Positions 7,038-15,458 of a stretch of DNA of 64,000 nt are shown here, in pieces. Each line of letters starts with the position of its first letter. Position 1 is the first letter of the stretch. The DNA comes from JAHEME01 sp034435035 (GTDB taxonomy: Bacteria > Chloroflexota > Anaerolineae > Aggregatilineales > UBA3940): the NCBI GenBank assembly GCA_034435035.1, contig DAOTXW010000089.1, positions 34,790 to 98,789 of the forward strand. The letters are read 5' to 3'. Below the pieces are notes generated by a model. That model made no database searches and was not told the DNA's origin. It was given only the letters and a program-made list of their open reading frames with translations. Both the position numbers and the translations under genes were made by a program.

Positions 7038-9845
7038 CTACTTCATTTCACCCCAATGCAGCCCCGTAATTACCTGGGCGCGAAGCGGGATTGACATAGG
7101 GTAGGCTCCTTCCATCACTTCGCGCACCAGCGCCATGGTCTCTTCCACTTCAGGCTCCGGGACCTCAAGCACCAGCTCATCATGGACCTGGAGGATCAAA
7201 CGGCCCTGCAGAGCCCGCTCAGCCAGGGCGCGATGCAGGCGTACCATGGCGATCTTTATGATGTCAGCAGCTGTACCCTGGATGGGCATGTTAACCGCCT
7301 CACGTTCAGCGCGGGCATGATCCTGCCGGTTAGCGGTCAACTCCTGAAGCTCAGGAAAGTAGCGGCGCCGGCCGAGCAAGGTCTCCACGTAGCCACGCTC
7401 GACGGCCATGCGCCGCATCGAGTCGAGATAATCGCGCACCCGCGGGAAACGCTCAAAGTAGGCTTTAATGAAGTCTTCCGCTTCCGCCAGCGTCAGACTG
7501 GAATCGCGAGCCAGACGATAGGCACCCATTCCGTAAAGAAGACCAAAGTTGACTGCCTTAGCAAAACTGCGCTGCTCACGCGTCACCTGCTCAATGGGGA
7601 CATTGTAGACAGCTGCCGCCGTCGAGGCATGAATGTCCTGATCCTCGCGGAAAGCCTGCTGAAGCCGCTCATCGCCGGACACATGGGCAAGGATGCGCAG
7701 TTCCACCTGCGAGTAATCTGCCCCGATCAGACGGTGCCCGGGCGCGGCCACAAAAGCATCCCGTATACGGCGGCCAATGTCTGAGCGAACGGGGATATTC
7801 TGCAAGTTCGGATCGCTCGAACTCAGGCGACCTGTGATCGCGCCTGTCTGGTTAAAGGAGGAATGGATGCGCCCAGTCTCCGGGTTGATCAGCGCTGGTA
7901 ACGCATCCAGATAGGTTGAGCGCAGTTTCTCAAGCTCACGGTACTGCAGCAGGAGACGGGTCACCCCACTGGGATCGACATCCTGCAGTCCCTCGAGCAC
8001 ATCAGCCGCTGTAGAATAGTGGCCACTGGAAGTCTTACGCAGGCCCTGCGTGGGCAGACGCAACCGGCCAAAGAGCATGTCACTTAGCTGTTGAGTGGAG
8101 TTGAGGTTGAACTCGGAACCGCAGAGTGACCATATCTCACGCTGCAGAGATGCCAGAGTATCCCCCACTTCAGCGGACATGGCGCGCAGGGCCGAGCTAT
8201 CGATCAGCACGCCGGCCATCTCCATCGCACAGAGAACCGGCACAAGCGGCATTTCCACCTCGCCGAACAGCATGGACAACCCCTGCTCAGCCAGGTCGCG
8301 GCGGATTGGCTCGACCAGACGAAGCGTGATATCCGCATCCGCCGCCGCATAAGGCGCACAGCGCTCGATGGGAACGCGATCCATCGTCAGTTGATTCTTG
8401 CCGGTGCCAATCAGGTCGGTGATCTCGGTCATCAGGATGCCGAGCCGCAAGAAAGCCTGCGACTTAAGCCCGAGCTTGCCGCGACTGCTATCGGGGCGTG
8501 TGAGCCACTGGCCAATCATGGTATCGAAGCTGAGCGGAGTGACCGCAAGGCCATGGCGCTGCAGGACAATCGCATCGTATTTCAGGTTATGGCCGATCTT
8601 GGCGATGCGCGGGTCGGTCAGGGCAGGGCGGAGGTAATCCACCACCTGTGCGAGGGGAAGCTGTGGAGAATCCGCCGCCAGATGCCCCACGGGGATGTAA
8701 TAGCCTTCACCGGGCACAACAGCAAGCGATATGCCGACCAGCCGCGCTGACATCTGATCGGTGCTGGTGGTCTCGGTATCCAACGCAATTGCCGGGAAGG
8801 ACTCAAGCCTGCGAGCCAGATTCTGCAGGGCCGCCTCATCCTGGATGATGAGGGTATGAGTCGGCGGCTCTCCCCCGGAAACAGATGCCGGGGAAGAAGC
8901 TGGCTCCGGCGCACCAAACAAAGGCAGCTGCTGTCCTTCAATCAAGGAGGGCGGTTCCGCGCCGGGAAGCAGGTCGATCAGCGACCGAAACTCAAGCTCG
9001 CGGAACAGCGCGACCACCCGCTCGCGCTGGTAGTCTCTGGTGCGGCAGGCTTCCAGATCGAAGGTGATGGGCACAGCAGTCACGATCCGCGAGAGGCGCT
9101 GGCTGAGGAACGCCATCTCCCGCCCCTGCTCAAGAGCAGACCGCGCGCGGCTTGGCGTGACCTCATCCAGGTGTGCGTAGATCATCTCCAGGGTGCCAAA
9201 CCGCTGGAGCAGCTGCGATGCGGTCTTTTCACCAATGCCGGCAACGCCCGGGATATTGTCGGACTTGTCGCCTATAAGAGCCTTATAGTCAACAAATTGA
9301 TCCGGCGTGATCCCGTAGCGCTCACGGACAGCATTGATATCATAGCGCTCGATATCTCCTGCGCCGGTGCGCCGTCCCGGGAGCTCGACGATGGTATGTT
9401 CGGCCACCAGCTGCAGCAGGTCGCGATCCCCTGTGATAATGCGCGTCTCCAGGCCAAGCTCGGCGGCCCGCGAGGCTACCGTGCCCAGCACATCATCGGC
9501 CTCATAGCCGTCTACCTCCAGGATGGGGACATTAAAGGCCTCCAGGACCTCGTGAATGCGCCGGATCTGGACCTCCAGATCATCAGGCATCTTGGCGCGG
9601 GTGCCTTTGTAATCCGGGAACAGATCGTCGCGGAAAGTGGCGCCCACGTCGAAGCTCACCGCCAGGTAATCAGGCGCAGCATCGCTCGCTATCAGGCTGA
9701 GAAGGGTGCGCGTAAAGCCGTATGTTGCGTTGGTTGGTTCTCCCAGCCGGGTTGTGAATGCCTCAGGGCTGAGCGCATAGAACATCCGATAGGCCAGTCC
9801 ATGGCCATCGATCAGCACCAATTCGGGACGACCTGGCTGCGCCAT
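7038..9845 (-). CDS. polA: DNA polymerase I
   Basis: Repair and Okazaki-fragment-processing polymerase. Domains in order in the 935-residue protein: 5'-3' flap nuclease (about 1-300), 3'-5' exonuclease (about 335-520) and family A polymerase (about 540-935). The proofreading residues are intact: D356-T-E358, an HNLKYD motif and YAAAD. This differs from many Gram-positive and Thermus homologues in which they are lost. Polymerase motifs are intact: DYSQVELRI with Asp710, the RSFAKAVNFGLLYG helix, and QVHDE with Asp889. The ATG at 9845 is chosen because GGAG lies 8 bases upstream; an in-frame ATG at 9866 lacks this. Confidence 0.97.
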   Translation of the reverse strand: MAQPGRPELVLIDGHGLAYRMFYALSPEAFTTRLGEPTNATYGFTRTLLSLIASDAAPDYLAVSFDVGATFRDDLFPDYKGTRAKMPDDLEVQIRRIHEVLEAFNVPILEVDGYEADDVLGTVASRAAELGLETRIITGDRDLLQLVAEHTIVELPGRRTGAGDIERYDINAVRERYGITPDQFVDYKALIGDKSDNIPGVAGIGEKTASQLLQRFGTLEMIYAHLDEVTPSRARSALEQGREMAFLSQRLSRIVTAVPITFDLEACRTRDYQRERVVALFRELEFRSLIDLLPGAEPPSLIEGQQLPLFGAPEPASSPASVSGGEPPTHTLIIQDEAALQNLARRLESFPAIALDTETTSTDQMSARLVGISLAVVPGEGYYIPVGHLAADSPQLPLAQVVDYLRPALTDPRIAKIGHNLKYDAIVLQRHGLAVTPLSFDTMIGQWLTRPDSSRGKLGLKSQAFLRLGILMTEITDLIGTGKNQLTMDRVPIERCAPYAAADADITLRLVEPIRRDLAEQGLSMLFGEVEMPLVPVLCAMEMAGVLIDSSALRAMSAEVGDTLASLQREIWSLCGSEFNLNSTQQLSDMLFGRLRLPTQGLRKTSSGHYSTAADVLEGLQDVDPSGVTRLLLQYRELEKLRSTYLDALPALINPETGRIHSSFNQTGAITGRLSSSDPNLQNIPVRSDIGRRIRDAFVAAPGHRLIGADYSQVELRILAHVSGDERLQQAFREDQDIHASTAAAVYNVPIEQVTREQRSFAKAVNFGLLYGMGAYRLARDSSLTLAEAEDFIKAYFERFPRVRDYLDSMRRMAVERGYVETLLGRRRYFPELQELTANRQDHARAEREAVNMPIQGTAADIIKIAMVRLHRALAERALQGRLILQVHDELVLEVPEPEVEETMALVREVMEGAYPMSIPLRAQVITGLHWGEMK

Positions 9846-9889
9846 GCGACACACTCCAAGAGGCATTTAAGAAGAACATGTGTGCGCAT

Positions 9890-9897
9890 ATCATACC
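9890..9897 (-). promoter_or_regulatory. Possible polA extended -10 element
   Basis: On the minus strand TGG is followed by TATGAT (9895-9890), an extended -10 arrangement about 45 bases before the polA ATG. No good -35 hexamer is found at 16-18 bases, which fits an extended -10 promoter but keeps confidence low. Confidence 0.4.
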
Positions 9898-9939
9898 ACA
9901 GCCCGGACGTCCGCGCTGACACAGTCAGGATAAAGTCAA

Positions 9940-9969
9940 AGGCCCCCGCGGGTTTGCCGCCGAGGGCCT
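9940..9969 (-). terminator. Hairpin after the CBM48-domain gene
   Basis: AGGCCC at 9940-9945 pairs with GGGCCT at 9964-9969. On the minus strand the stem is followed by TTTGACTTTA, a weak T-tract. It lies 29 bases after the stop of the small isoamylase-domain gene and before the polA promoter, as expected of a terminator. Confidence 0.55.
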
Positions 9970-9997
9970 GTCTACCGACACCGCCAGCTGAAATCCC

Positions 9998-10294
9998 CTA
10001 TGTGACAACCACAGAGTTCTCGCCGCCGTAAGGATGCGCAGCATACTTATCTGCTTCCCAATCATTGTGCCATTCTGAGCCATTCACAAGGTAGCGATAC
10101 TGGTACTCCCGGCCTGCATCGAGGCTGATTTCTACCTTCCAGGTGCCATCTTTCAGCTGCTTCATGGGAGTGGCGTCTTTGCTCCAGCTGTTAAAGTCGC
10201 CAACGACGAAAGCGGTCTTTGCCTGGATCTGGGCGGGCAATATGAAAGTGACTTTGCAGGTCTTGCCGTCAGAGATGTAACGCTTCTTCAGCAT
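9998..10294 (-). CDS. Small isoamylase early-set (CBM48-like) domain protein
   Basis: A 98-residue protein made almost wholly of one immunoglobulin-like early-set domain of the CBM48/AMPK-beta glycogen-binding kind. Seen: a KVTFILPAQI strand, the VVGDFNSW motif, DGTWKVEISL and a YQYRYLVNG strand; the GDFNSW and YQYRYLVNG segments are the parts that in CBM48 contact alpha-glucan. There is no catalytic domain, so it probably binds glycogen or another partner; this is inference. ATG at 10294 has GGGAGG 6 bases upstream, and the longer open frame to 10417 has no such support. It has its own promoter (10379-10408) and hairpin terminator, so it is monocistronic. Confidence 0.85.
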   Translation of the reverse strand: MLKKRYISDGKTCKVTFILPAQIQAKTAFVVGDFNSWSKDATPMKQLKDGTWKVEISLDAGREYQYRYLVNGSEWHNDWEADKYAAHPYGGENSVVVT

Positions 10295-10378
10295 CGAAGC
10301 CTCCCTCATGAGTCCAATCCCGATAGCATGGTACACTCCATCTGCCGTCGCCGTTCTCCCACCCCTCTGGCGGCTATC

Positions 10379-10408
10379 AGTATAGGGGGAAGGCGCAGAG
10401 CTTGTCAA
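10379..10408 (-). promoter_or_regulatory. Promoter of the CBM48-like gene
   Basis: Minus strand: -35 TTGACA at 10408-10403, an 18-base spacer, and -10 TATACT at 10384-10379. The -35 is a perfect consensus. The leader to the ATG at 10294 would be about 78 bases. The rest of the 237-base divergent region (10295-10531) shows no clear element for the rightward gene. Confidence 0.75.
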
Positions 10409-10531
10409 TCCACACAAAAGAAGGTAACTTACCTGTCACGGGTGGGTTATTAACCAGGAATTACCGCGCTACCTCATCGACAGTAGCGCCCCAGTCTGCA
10501 CACGCAAGCGCCAGTGTTGAGGAGTCACTTC

Positions 10532-11764
10532 ATGACTGCTGACAGCCAGACTCAGACGGGCAAGCCGGTGAACCAGATCAAGGCTGATATCTTTGATAAG
10601 GCTTTCAGCTTCACACGCGCCCGCGAGGCCCAGGCGATCGGGTTGTATCCCTTTTTCACGCCCTTTGATGACTCCGAAGGCACCGTGGTCAAGTCAGGCG
10701 ACCGCGAGATACTGATGCTGGGCTCTAACAACTACCTGGGGCTGACGACCCACCCGAAGGTGCGCGAGGCGGCCATCGAAGCGGTCCGCCGCTATGGCAC
10801 GAGCGTCACCGGCTCGCGGTTCATGAATGGGACGCTGTCTCTGCACCGTGAATTAGAGAGGCGGCTGGCAGCTTTCATGGGTAAGGAATCGGCGCTGGTG
10901 TTCAGCACTGGTTTTCAAACCAATCTTGGTGCGATATCCGCCATCGTCGCGCGCGGCGACTACGTGGTTACCGACAAAGAAGATCATGCGTCCATCATCG
11001 ATGGCTGCCGGCTCTCTTATGGCGAGATGAAGCGCTTCAAACACAGCGACCTGGACGATCTGGATCGCGTGCTGGGCCAACTGGAGCCAGATGCCGGAAA
11101 GATGGTGGTGGTCGATGGCGTGTACAGCATGGGGGGAGATATTGCACCGCTGCCAGGCCTGATTGAGACGGCTAAGAAACACGGAGCCCGGCTGCTGGTC
11201 GATGACGCTCATAGCTTAGGTGTGCTGGGAAGAGGGCGCGGGACCGCAGAGCACTTCGGGGTGACCGATCAGGTTGACTTGATTACAGGCACCTTCAGCA
11301 AGTCATTTGCCTCTATTGGCGGGTTTGTCGCCGGGGATGACCAGGTTGTTCACTATATTCAGCACTTTGCGCGGTCGCTGATCTTCAGTGCGGCGCTGCC
11401 GGCTCCGAACGTCGCCACGGTCCTGGCGGCACTGGATATCATCGAGAATGAACCCGAGTACGTGGATCGCCTGTGGGAAAACACACAATATATGAAGCAG
11501 GAACTCACCCGGCTGGGGTTCGACATCGGTCTGACAGAGACTCCAATCATCCCGCTGATCATCCGCGATGAGGGAGCCACTCTGATATTCTGGAAGGCGC
11601 TGCTGGACGCCGGCCTTTATACGAACGCTGTCATCCCACCCGGCGTGCCGCCGAACATGTCCCTGCTGCGCACCAGCTACATGGCCACCCATACACGGGA
11701 ACAGCTTGATCGCGCACTGGAGATTCTTGATCGGGTGGGGCGGGCAGTAGGCGTCCTGGCATAG
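10532..11764 (+). CDS. Alpha-oxoamine synthase, serine palmitoyltransferase-like
   Basis: PLP-dependent enzyme that condenses an amino acid with an acyl-CoA with loss of CO2. Members are serine palmitoyltransferase (SPT), KBL, AONS and ALA synthase. The 410-residue protein has PLP lysine Lys257 in GTFSKSFASIGG, the cofactor Asp in LLVDDAHSLGVLG, and an N-terminal stretch (NYLGLTTHPKV, GSRFMNGTL, EDHASIIDG) that by memory resembles bacterial SPT more than AONS or KBL. SPT activity would begin sphingolipid synthesis; substrate choice is inference. ATG at 10532 has GAGGAG 7 bases upstream. No biotin or threonine-degradation genes are nearby, which argues mildly against AONS and KBL. Confidence 0.8.
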   Translation: MTADSQTQTGKPVNQIKADIFDKAFSFTRAREAQAIGLYPFFTPFDDSEGTVVKSGDREILMLGSNNYLGLTTHPKVREAAIEAVRRYGTSVTGSRFMNGTLSLHRELERRLAAFMGKESALVFSTGFQTNLGAISAIVARGDYVVTDKEDHASIIDGCRLSYGEMKRFKHSDLDDLDRVLGQLEPDAGKMVVVDGVYSMGGDIAPLPGLIETAKKHGARLLVDDAHSLGVLGRGRGTAEHFGVTDQVDLITGTFSKSFASIGGFVAGDDQVVHYIQHFARSLIFSAALPAPNVATVLAALDIIENEPEYVDRLWENTQYMKQELTRLGFDIGLTETPIIPLIIRDEGATLIFWKALLDAGLYTNAVIPPGVPPNMSLLRTSYMATHTREQLDRALEILDRVGRAVGVLA

Positions 11765-11777
11765 TGACGAGTCATCG

Positions 11778-11827
11778 GGGAAGGGCAGGCCGCTCCCCAT
11801 CGTAGCGGCCTGCCCTTCCCTATTTTT
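11778..11827 (+). terminator. Strong intrinsic terminator after the SPT-like gene
   Basis: A 17-base perfect stem: GGGAAGGGCAGGCCGCT at 11778-11794 pairs with 11804-11820 across a 9-base loop, followed by TATTTTT at 11821-11827. It ends the SPT-like gene. Its right arm touches the stop codon of the convergent ParB-like gene. Confidence 0.9.
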
Positions 11828-12746
11828 CAGCATGCCGTGTGATGCGCAGCAGTCTAGCAACCATCTGCCCTAAGCGGCCCAATATGCCCCAGCGCGGCGT
11901 CCGTGCCAGGTGCCTCGCTACCTGAGCTAGATGAACTGCCCCCTGACGGCGCCTGAGTTCTTCGCTGTAGCGCCAAGTCCAGATAAAGAGATCGGCTTCT
12001 GTGCGGCTGGGGAAGCGTTCAAGCACGCCCTGCTGGCGTATGATCTGCACGGCAGGCGTGTAGATCATGTCATACCAGGCGGTTACGGCCTCTTCGAATG
12101 ATACATCAACCTGATCGATCTTCTCCAACACCTGCCTGTACAGCTCTATCTGCCCCAAGAGATCCCGATAGCGCCCCGGGGTGGTAAAGATAATCGCCGC
12201 ATTCGGACGGAGTTGGTCAAGCCGGGTGACTTCAAGGAACTGCTGATACTCCGCGCGGATCAGCACCTCGTCCAGATCAGCCCGGGCACTAAGACCTGCA
12301 ACCGTAGCGAATTCCCAGACATGGGCTTCAATGGTTTGAGCGCCATTCTGGCGTGCCACTGAGACCCTGTGATTTCCATCCAGGACAAAGTATGCTTCGC
12401 CAACCTGATAAACCTCAATCGGCGGCACGCCCACCGTCGAGGCAGCGGCATTGACGCGCTGCCAGCGCTGCCGGAGCTGGCGATTACGCGGCAGAAAAGT
12501 CCGCGTGAAGTCTCGATAGCGGCCCACGCTGCCCCGGATCCGAGCCAGAGGAATCTCCTGCAGCCCGCGATAGGTTTTATGTGTGAGACGGAGATACTCC
12601 CGGACTTCCTCAAAGGACAGCAGGTCGGTTGAGCGTTCAGGAAGCCGCGCAAGCAGCTCTTCAAAGAAAGCTGCCTGCCGTGCACGATCCCAGCTGGCCT
12701 GCGCTTCCAGCCTGGCACCCACGCTGTTCTCGTCAGCTCCATACAT
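11820..12746 (-). CDS. ParB-like N-terminal domain protein, function unknown
   Basis: A 308-residue soluble protein with a single ParB/sulfiredoxin-like core. Seen: IPLARIRGSVGRYRDFTRTFLPR, then PPIEVYQVGEAYFVLDGNHRVSVARQ with the D123-G-N-H126-R127 motif that corresponds to the nucleotide-binding GxxR region of ParB. The helix-turn-helix and dimerisation domains of chromosome-partitioning ParB are absent, and no parA or parS-like repeats adjoin it. The remaining C-terminal half is helical and not recognised. ATG at 12746 is preferred to the GTG at 12767, though neither has a good ribosome site. Calling it a partition protein would be unjustified. Confidence 0.65.
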   Translation of the reverse strand: MYGADENSVGARLEAQASWDRARQAAFFEELLARLPERSTDLLSFEEVREYLRLTHKTYRGLQEIPLARIRGSVGRYRDFTRTFLPRNRQLRQRWQRVNAAASTVGVPPIEVYQVGEAYFVLDGNHRVSVARQNGAQTIEAHVWEFATVAGLSARADLDEVLIRAEYQQFLEVTRLDQLRPNAAIIFTTPGRYRDLLGQIELYRQVLEKIDQVDVSFEEAVTAWYDMIYTPAVQIIRQQGVLERFPSRTEADLFIWTWRYSEELRRRQGAVHLAQVARHLARTPRWGILGRLGQMVARLLRITRHAEK

Positions 12747-12806
12747 GACTTTACTCGTCCCAGTCACTCTGGCCCATATCCACTGCAGCGTAAGCCAAGC
12801 AGCAAA

Positions 12807-12839
12807 GAGCGCCCGGCATCGGGAGCTGTCCGGGCGCTC
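12807..12839 (-). terminator. Hairpin after the inositol-phosphate synthase gene
   Basis: GAGCGCCCGG at 12807-12816 pairs perfectly with CCGGGCGCTC at 12830-12839 over a 13-base loop, 16 bases beyond the ino1 stop. On the minus strand it is followed by TTTGCTGCTTGG, a poor T-tract. Confidence 0.6.
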
Positions 12840-12854
12840 AGGTCATGCAGATAC

Positions 12855-14003
12855 CTACTGGTGTTTGGCTTTGCCGTTATGCTTTCCTTCGGCTACGGCA
12901 TTTGTCTCACCTGCCTCGGAGCCCGACGATTCCTGCCAGATGAATTTCTCAGTCTTTTCACGAGCAACATCATCCGTGAATTGGACAGGGGGGGATTTCA
13001 TGAAATACGAACTGGGTTCAACCAGCGCCCCGGACAGCCCCCGGTCAAGCCCCAGCTTAGCGCAGCGAACCGCGTCAATAGTCACTCCAGCGGAATTAGG
13101 GCTATCCCAGACTTCCAGCTTCAACTCAAGGTTGAGGGGGACATCGCCAAAAGTGCGGCCCTCCAGCCGGATGTAGGCCCATTTGCGGTCGGTGAGCCAG
13201 GCAACGTAGTCACTGGGGCCGATATGAACATTCTCCTCACCCATATCATGATCGACCTGCGAGGTGACAGCATTGGTCTTGCTGATTTTCTTGCTCTCGA
13301 GCCGCTCACGCTCCAGCATATTGTAAAAGTCCATATTGCCACCAACGTTGAGCTGGCTGGTGCGCTCAAGACGAACGCCCCGGCTCTCAAACAGGTTGGC
13401 CAGCACGCGATGGACAATTGTTGCGCCTACCTGGCTCTTGATATCATCCCCGATCATCGGCAGCCGCTTTTCGATGAAACGTTGCTGCCAGTACTCCTCA
13501 CGGGCAATGAACACAGGGATACAGTTTACAAAAGCGCAGCCGGCGTTCAGCACCTGCTCGACATACCACTTAGTGGCTTGTTCGCTGCCAACCGGGAGGA
13601 AATTGATGACAACATGGGTGCCCGTGTCTTTGAGGATCTGGACGATATTAGCGGTATCGCCGGGCGCTTTCTTGATCTTCATCGACAAATACTTGCCCAG
13701 CCCATCATGCGTCATTCCCCGATGCACCGGCACATTCAGCCTGGGCACATCGGCAAACCTGACGGTGTTATTCTGGCCGGACCAGATGGCCTCTGACAGG
13801 TCTTTTCCAACCTTCTCGGCATCAATGTCAAAGGCGGCGCTGAACTCAATGTCGCGGATACGATACCCTCCCAGGTTAACATGCATCAAACCGGGGACCA
13901 TCTCGTCGTCACGCGCATCGCGATAATAATGTACCCCCTGCACAAGCGATGAGGCACAGTTACCCACCCCGATAATCGCTACCCGCACCTTTTTATCGCT
14001 CAA
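12855..14003 (-). CDS. ino1: Inositol-3-phosphate synthase
   Basis: Converts glucose 6-phosphate to 1L-myo-inositol 1-phosphate, the first step to inositol lipids or inositol solutes. Seen in 382 residues: an N-terminal NAD-binding motif VAIIGVGNCASSLVQG (8-23), an NFLPVGSE segment, the FVNCIPVFIA and GDDIKSQVGAT motifs that line the active site in the prokaryotic branch, and an LNVGGNMDFYNM stretch. The last 35 residues are charged and probably disordered. The start is a TTG at 14003, chosen because GGGAGG lies 6 bases before it and the next residues match the family N-terminus. It has its own hairpin terminator. A neighbouring SPT-like gene suggests inositol-containing sphingolipids as one possible sink (inference). 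Confidence 0.93.
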   Translation of the reverse strand: MSDKKVRVAIIGVGNCASSLVQGVHYYRDARDDEMVPGLMHVNLGGYRIRDIEFSAAFDIDAEKVGKDLSEAIWSGQNNTVRFADVPRLNVPVHRGMTHDGLGKYLSMKIKKAPGDTANIVQILKDTGTHVVINFLPVGSEQATKWYVEQVLNAGCAFVNCIPVFIAREEYWQQRFIEKRLPMIGDDIKSQVGATIVHRVLANLFESRGVRLERTSQLNVGGNMDFYNMLERERLESKKISKTNAVTSQVDHDMGEENVHIGPSDYVAWLTDRKWAYIRLEGRTFGDVPLNLELKLEVWDSPNSAGVTIDAVRCAKLGLDRGLSGALVEPSSYFMKSPPVQFTDDVAREKTEKFIWQESSGSEAGETNAVAEGKHNGKAKHQ

Positions 14004-14057
14004 GCAAAGCCTCCCGATTCTCTAGCAGGCCGGCGCCACGACGCTCCGGCCAGGATG

Positions 14058-14309
14058 TTAGCTAATCCATTCGCGGTTGAATGGATCCCACTCACGATGT
14101 TTGTAGGTCCGCTGGCACTCGCGACAGATTCTGGCTGTGCCCAGTGTACGTCCAGCATGCCGCCAACGCCAGCGCACCGTAACCAGATGATGACTGCAGG
14201 TTGGCCGAAGACACAGCGGGCAATGCTGGCCCTCTGCCAGACCGGAACCACCCAGCCGCCGCGCCATGGTCGGATCACGTTCACAGAGGAAGCAGCGGGT
14301 GACCGTCAT
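14058..14309 (-). CDS. Small zinc-finger protein, function unknown
   Basis: An 83-residue protein with nine likely metal ligands: C6-x2-C9, C30-x2-C33, C38, H40-H41, and C62-x2-C65. The order CxxC, CxxC-x4-C-x-H, CxxC resembles B-box/AN1-like folds binding two zinc ions. The C-terminus (YKHREWDPFNREW) is rich in aromatic and charged residues. No catalytic motif is visible. It lies between rnz and ino1 on the same strand, 99 bases from the former. A second small protein with the same ligand order is at 59194-59406. Real coding is supported by the ligand pattern; the function is not known. Confidence 0.7.
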   Translation of the reverse strand: MTVTRCFLCERDPTMARRLGGSGLAEGQHCPLCLRPTCSHHLVTVRWRWRHAGRTLGTARICRECQRTYKHREWDPFNREWIS

Positions 14310-14408
14310 GAAGAATAATCCGCTTCCTGCTCAACAAGCGATGCGGCATTCGCCATGCCGTGACAGACGGCGATTATAGCGAGCGAGCCCGGGTTCCTCA
14401 AAGGCGTA

Positions 14409-15365
14409 TCAAGTGTTTTCCGGCTCAAGCTTCTGCAACACCTCCCCACGACGGATCCGGTAGCGATCCAGATCACGGGCCACAATCGCGCCGGGGAATA
14501 TCTGCTGCGCTTCCTGCAGGACTTCCCGCTCACGGTAGCGGCGGGATAAGTGCGTGATCACCAGGTTGCGAACGCCGGCCGAGCGCCCCAGCTCGGCTGC
14601 TTCACGGGCTGTTATATGCCCGAATTCACGTGCCATGGCTGCTTCGGTATGCAAGTAAGTTCCTTCAACGACTAACAGATCAGCATCCTGAACAAAGTTT
14701 TCGAGCCCTCGTGTCGAAGAGAGATCGCCGGTGATGCAAAGCCGGGTGCCGGGCATCAGATCCCCCAGCACCTGATCAGGTACTATCAGACGGCCATCCG
14801 GCAGGATGATGCTGCGCCCGGCAATCAGTTCACCCCGTTCAGGGCCGCGAGGCACGCCCAGCTGCTCCGCCCGATCATTGAGAAAAGGGCGGCGGGGCTT
14901 TTCCTCGAAGCAATAGCCGAAAGAGTCACTGCCACGATGCTCTGCCGGGAACGCGCTGACCTGGAACTCATCATCTTCCATCAGGACACCTGGCTCCACC
15001 TCCAAAAGCTCCAGCCGGTTGGATGCCCGGACAGAACGAGGCACCACGCCCACCCCGAACAGCAGGGCTTCGACGCGGTCGAGTGTGCGGCGCCCACCCC
15101 AGATCTCAACCCGTTCGGCGGCATCCCATCGCTCATAGGTGGAAATCAGGCCCGCCAGCCCAAGAATGTGATCCAGGTGGCCATGGGTCAGCAGGATGCG
15201 ATCGAGCCGGCGAAAACCGAGGCCGCTACGCAGTATCTGGCGCTGGGTGCCCTCACCACAATCGACCAGAAACCGATAGTCCTGATAGATGACAACCTGG
15301 GCACTGAGGCCGCGCTGCACAGACGGTGCGCTGGCCGATGTGCCCAGAAACACGATCTCAAACAC
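14409..15365 (-). CDS. rnz: Ribonuclease Z (tRNA 3' endonuclease)
   Basis: Zinc-dependent endonuclease that trims the 3' trailer of pre-tRNA. The 318-residue protein carries the metallo-beta-lactamase motif H61-G-H63-L-D65-H66, a later AEHRGSDSFGY segment, the TGDLSST aspartate and the THLSRRY histidine, all metal or catalytic positions of the family. A GTG at 15365 is chosen because GAGGAGG sits 4 bases upstream and the protein then begins FEIVFLGTSASAP, the family N-terminus; the frame is open to 15443. It lies downstream of an unknown gene on the same strand. Confidence 0.93.
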   Translation of the reverse strand: MFEIVFLGTSASAPSVQRGLSAQVVIYQDYRFLVDCGEGTQRQILRSGLGFRRLDRILLTHGHLDHILGLAGLISTYERWDAAERVEIWGGRRTLDRVEALLFGVGVVPRSVRASNRLELLEVEPGVLMEDDEFQVSAFPAEHRGSDSFGYCFEEKPRRPFLNDRAEQLGVPRGPERGELIAGRSIILPDGRLIVPDQVLGDLMPGTRLCITGDLSSTRGLENFVQDADLLVVEGTYLHTEAAMAREFGHITAREAAELGRSAGVRNLVITHLSRRYREREVLQEAQQIFPGAIVARDLDRYRIRRGEVLQKLEPENT

Positions 15366-15458
15366 CGGCCTCCTCAGGGGGTGCAGACAGACGGATACAG
15401 AGTCAGCAGATCTATCGGACGCTGACAGACGGGGCAGTGGCAAAAACCTGCCATGTGA

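Noticed and set aside
8856..10031. Long plus-strand open frame of 391 codons opposite polA
   Set aside because: It is antisense to a strongly conserved gene and has no recognisable domains; a high-GC shadow of the real frame.
12861..13796. Long plus-strand open frame opposite ino1
   Set aside because: Same reason: shadow of a well-conserved gene.
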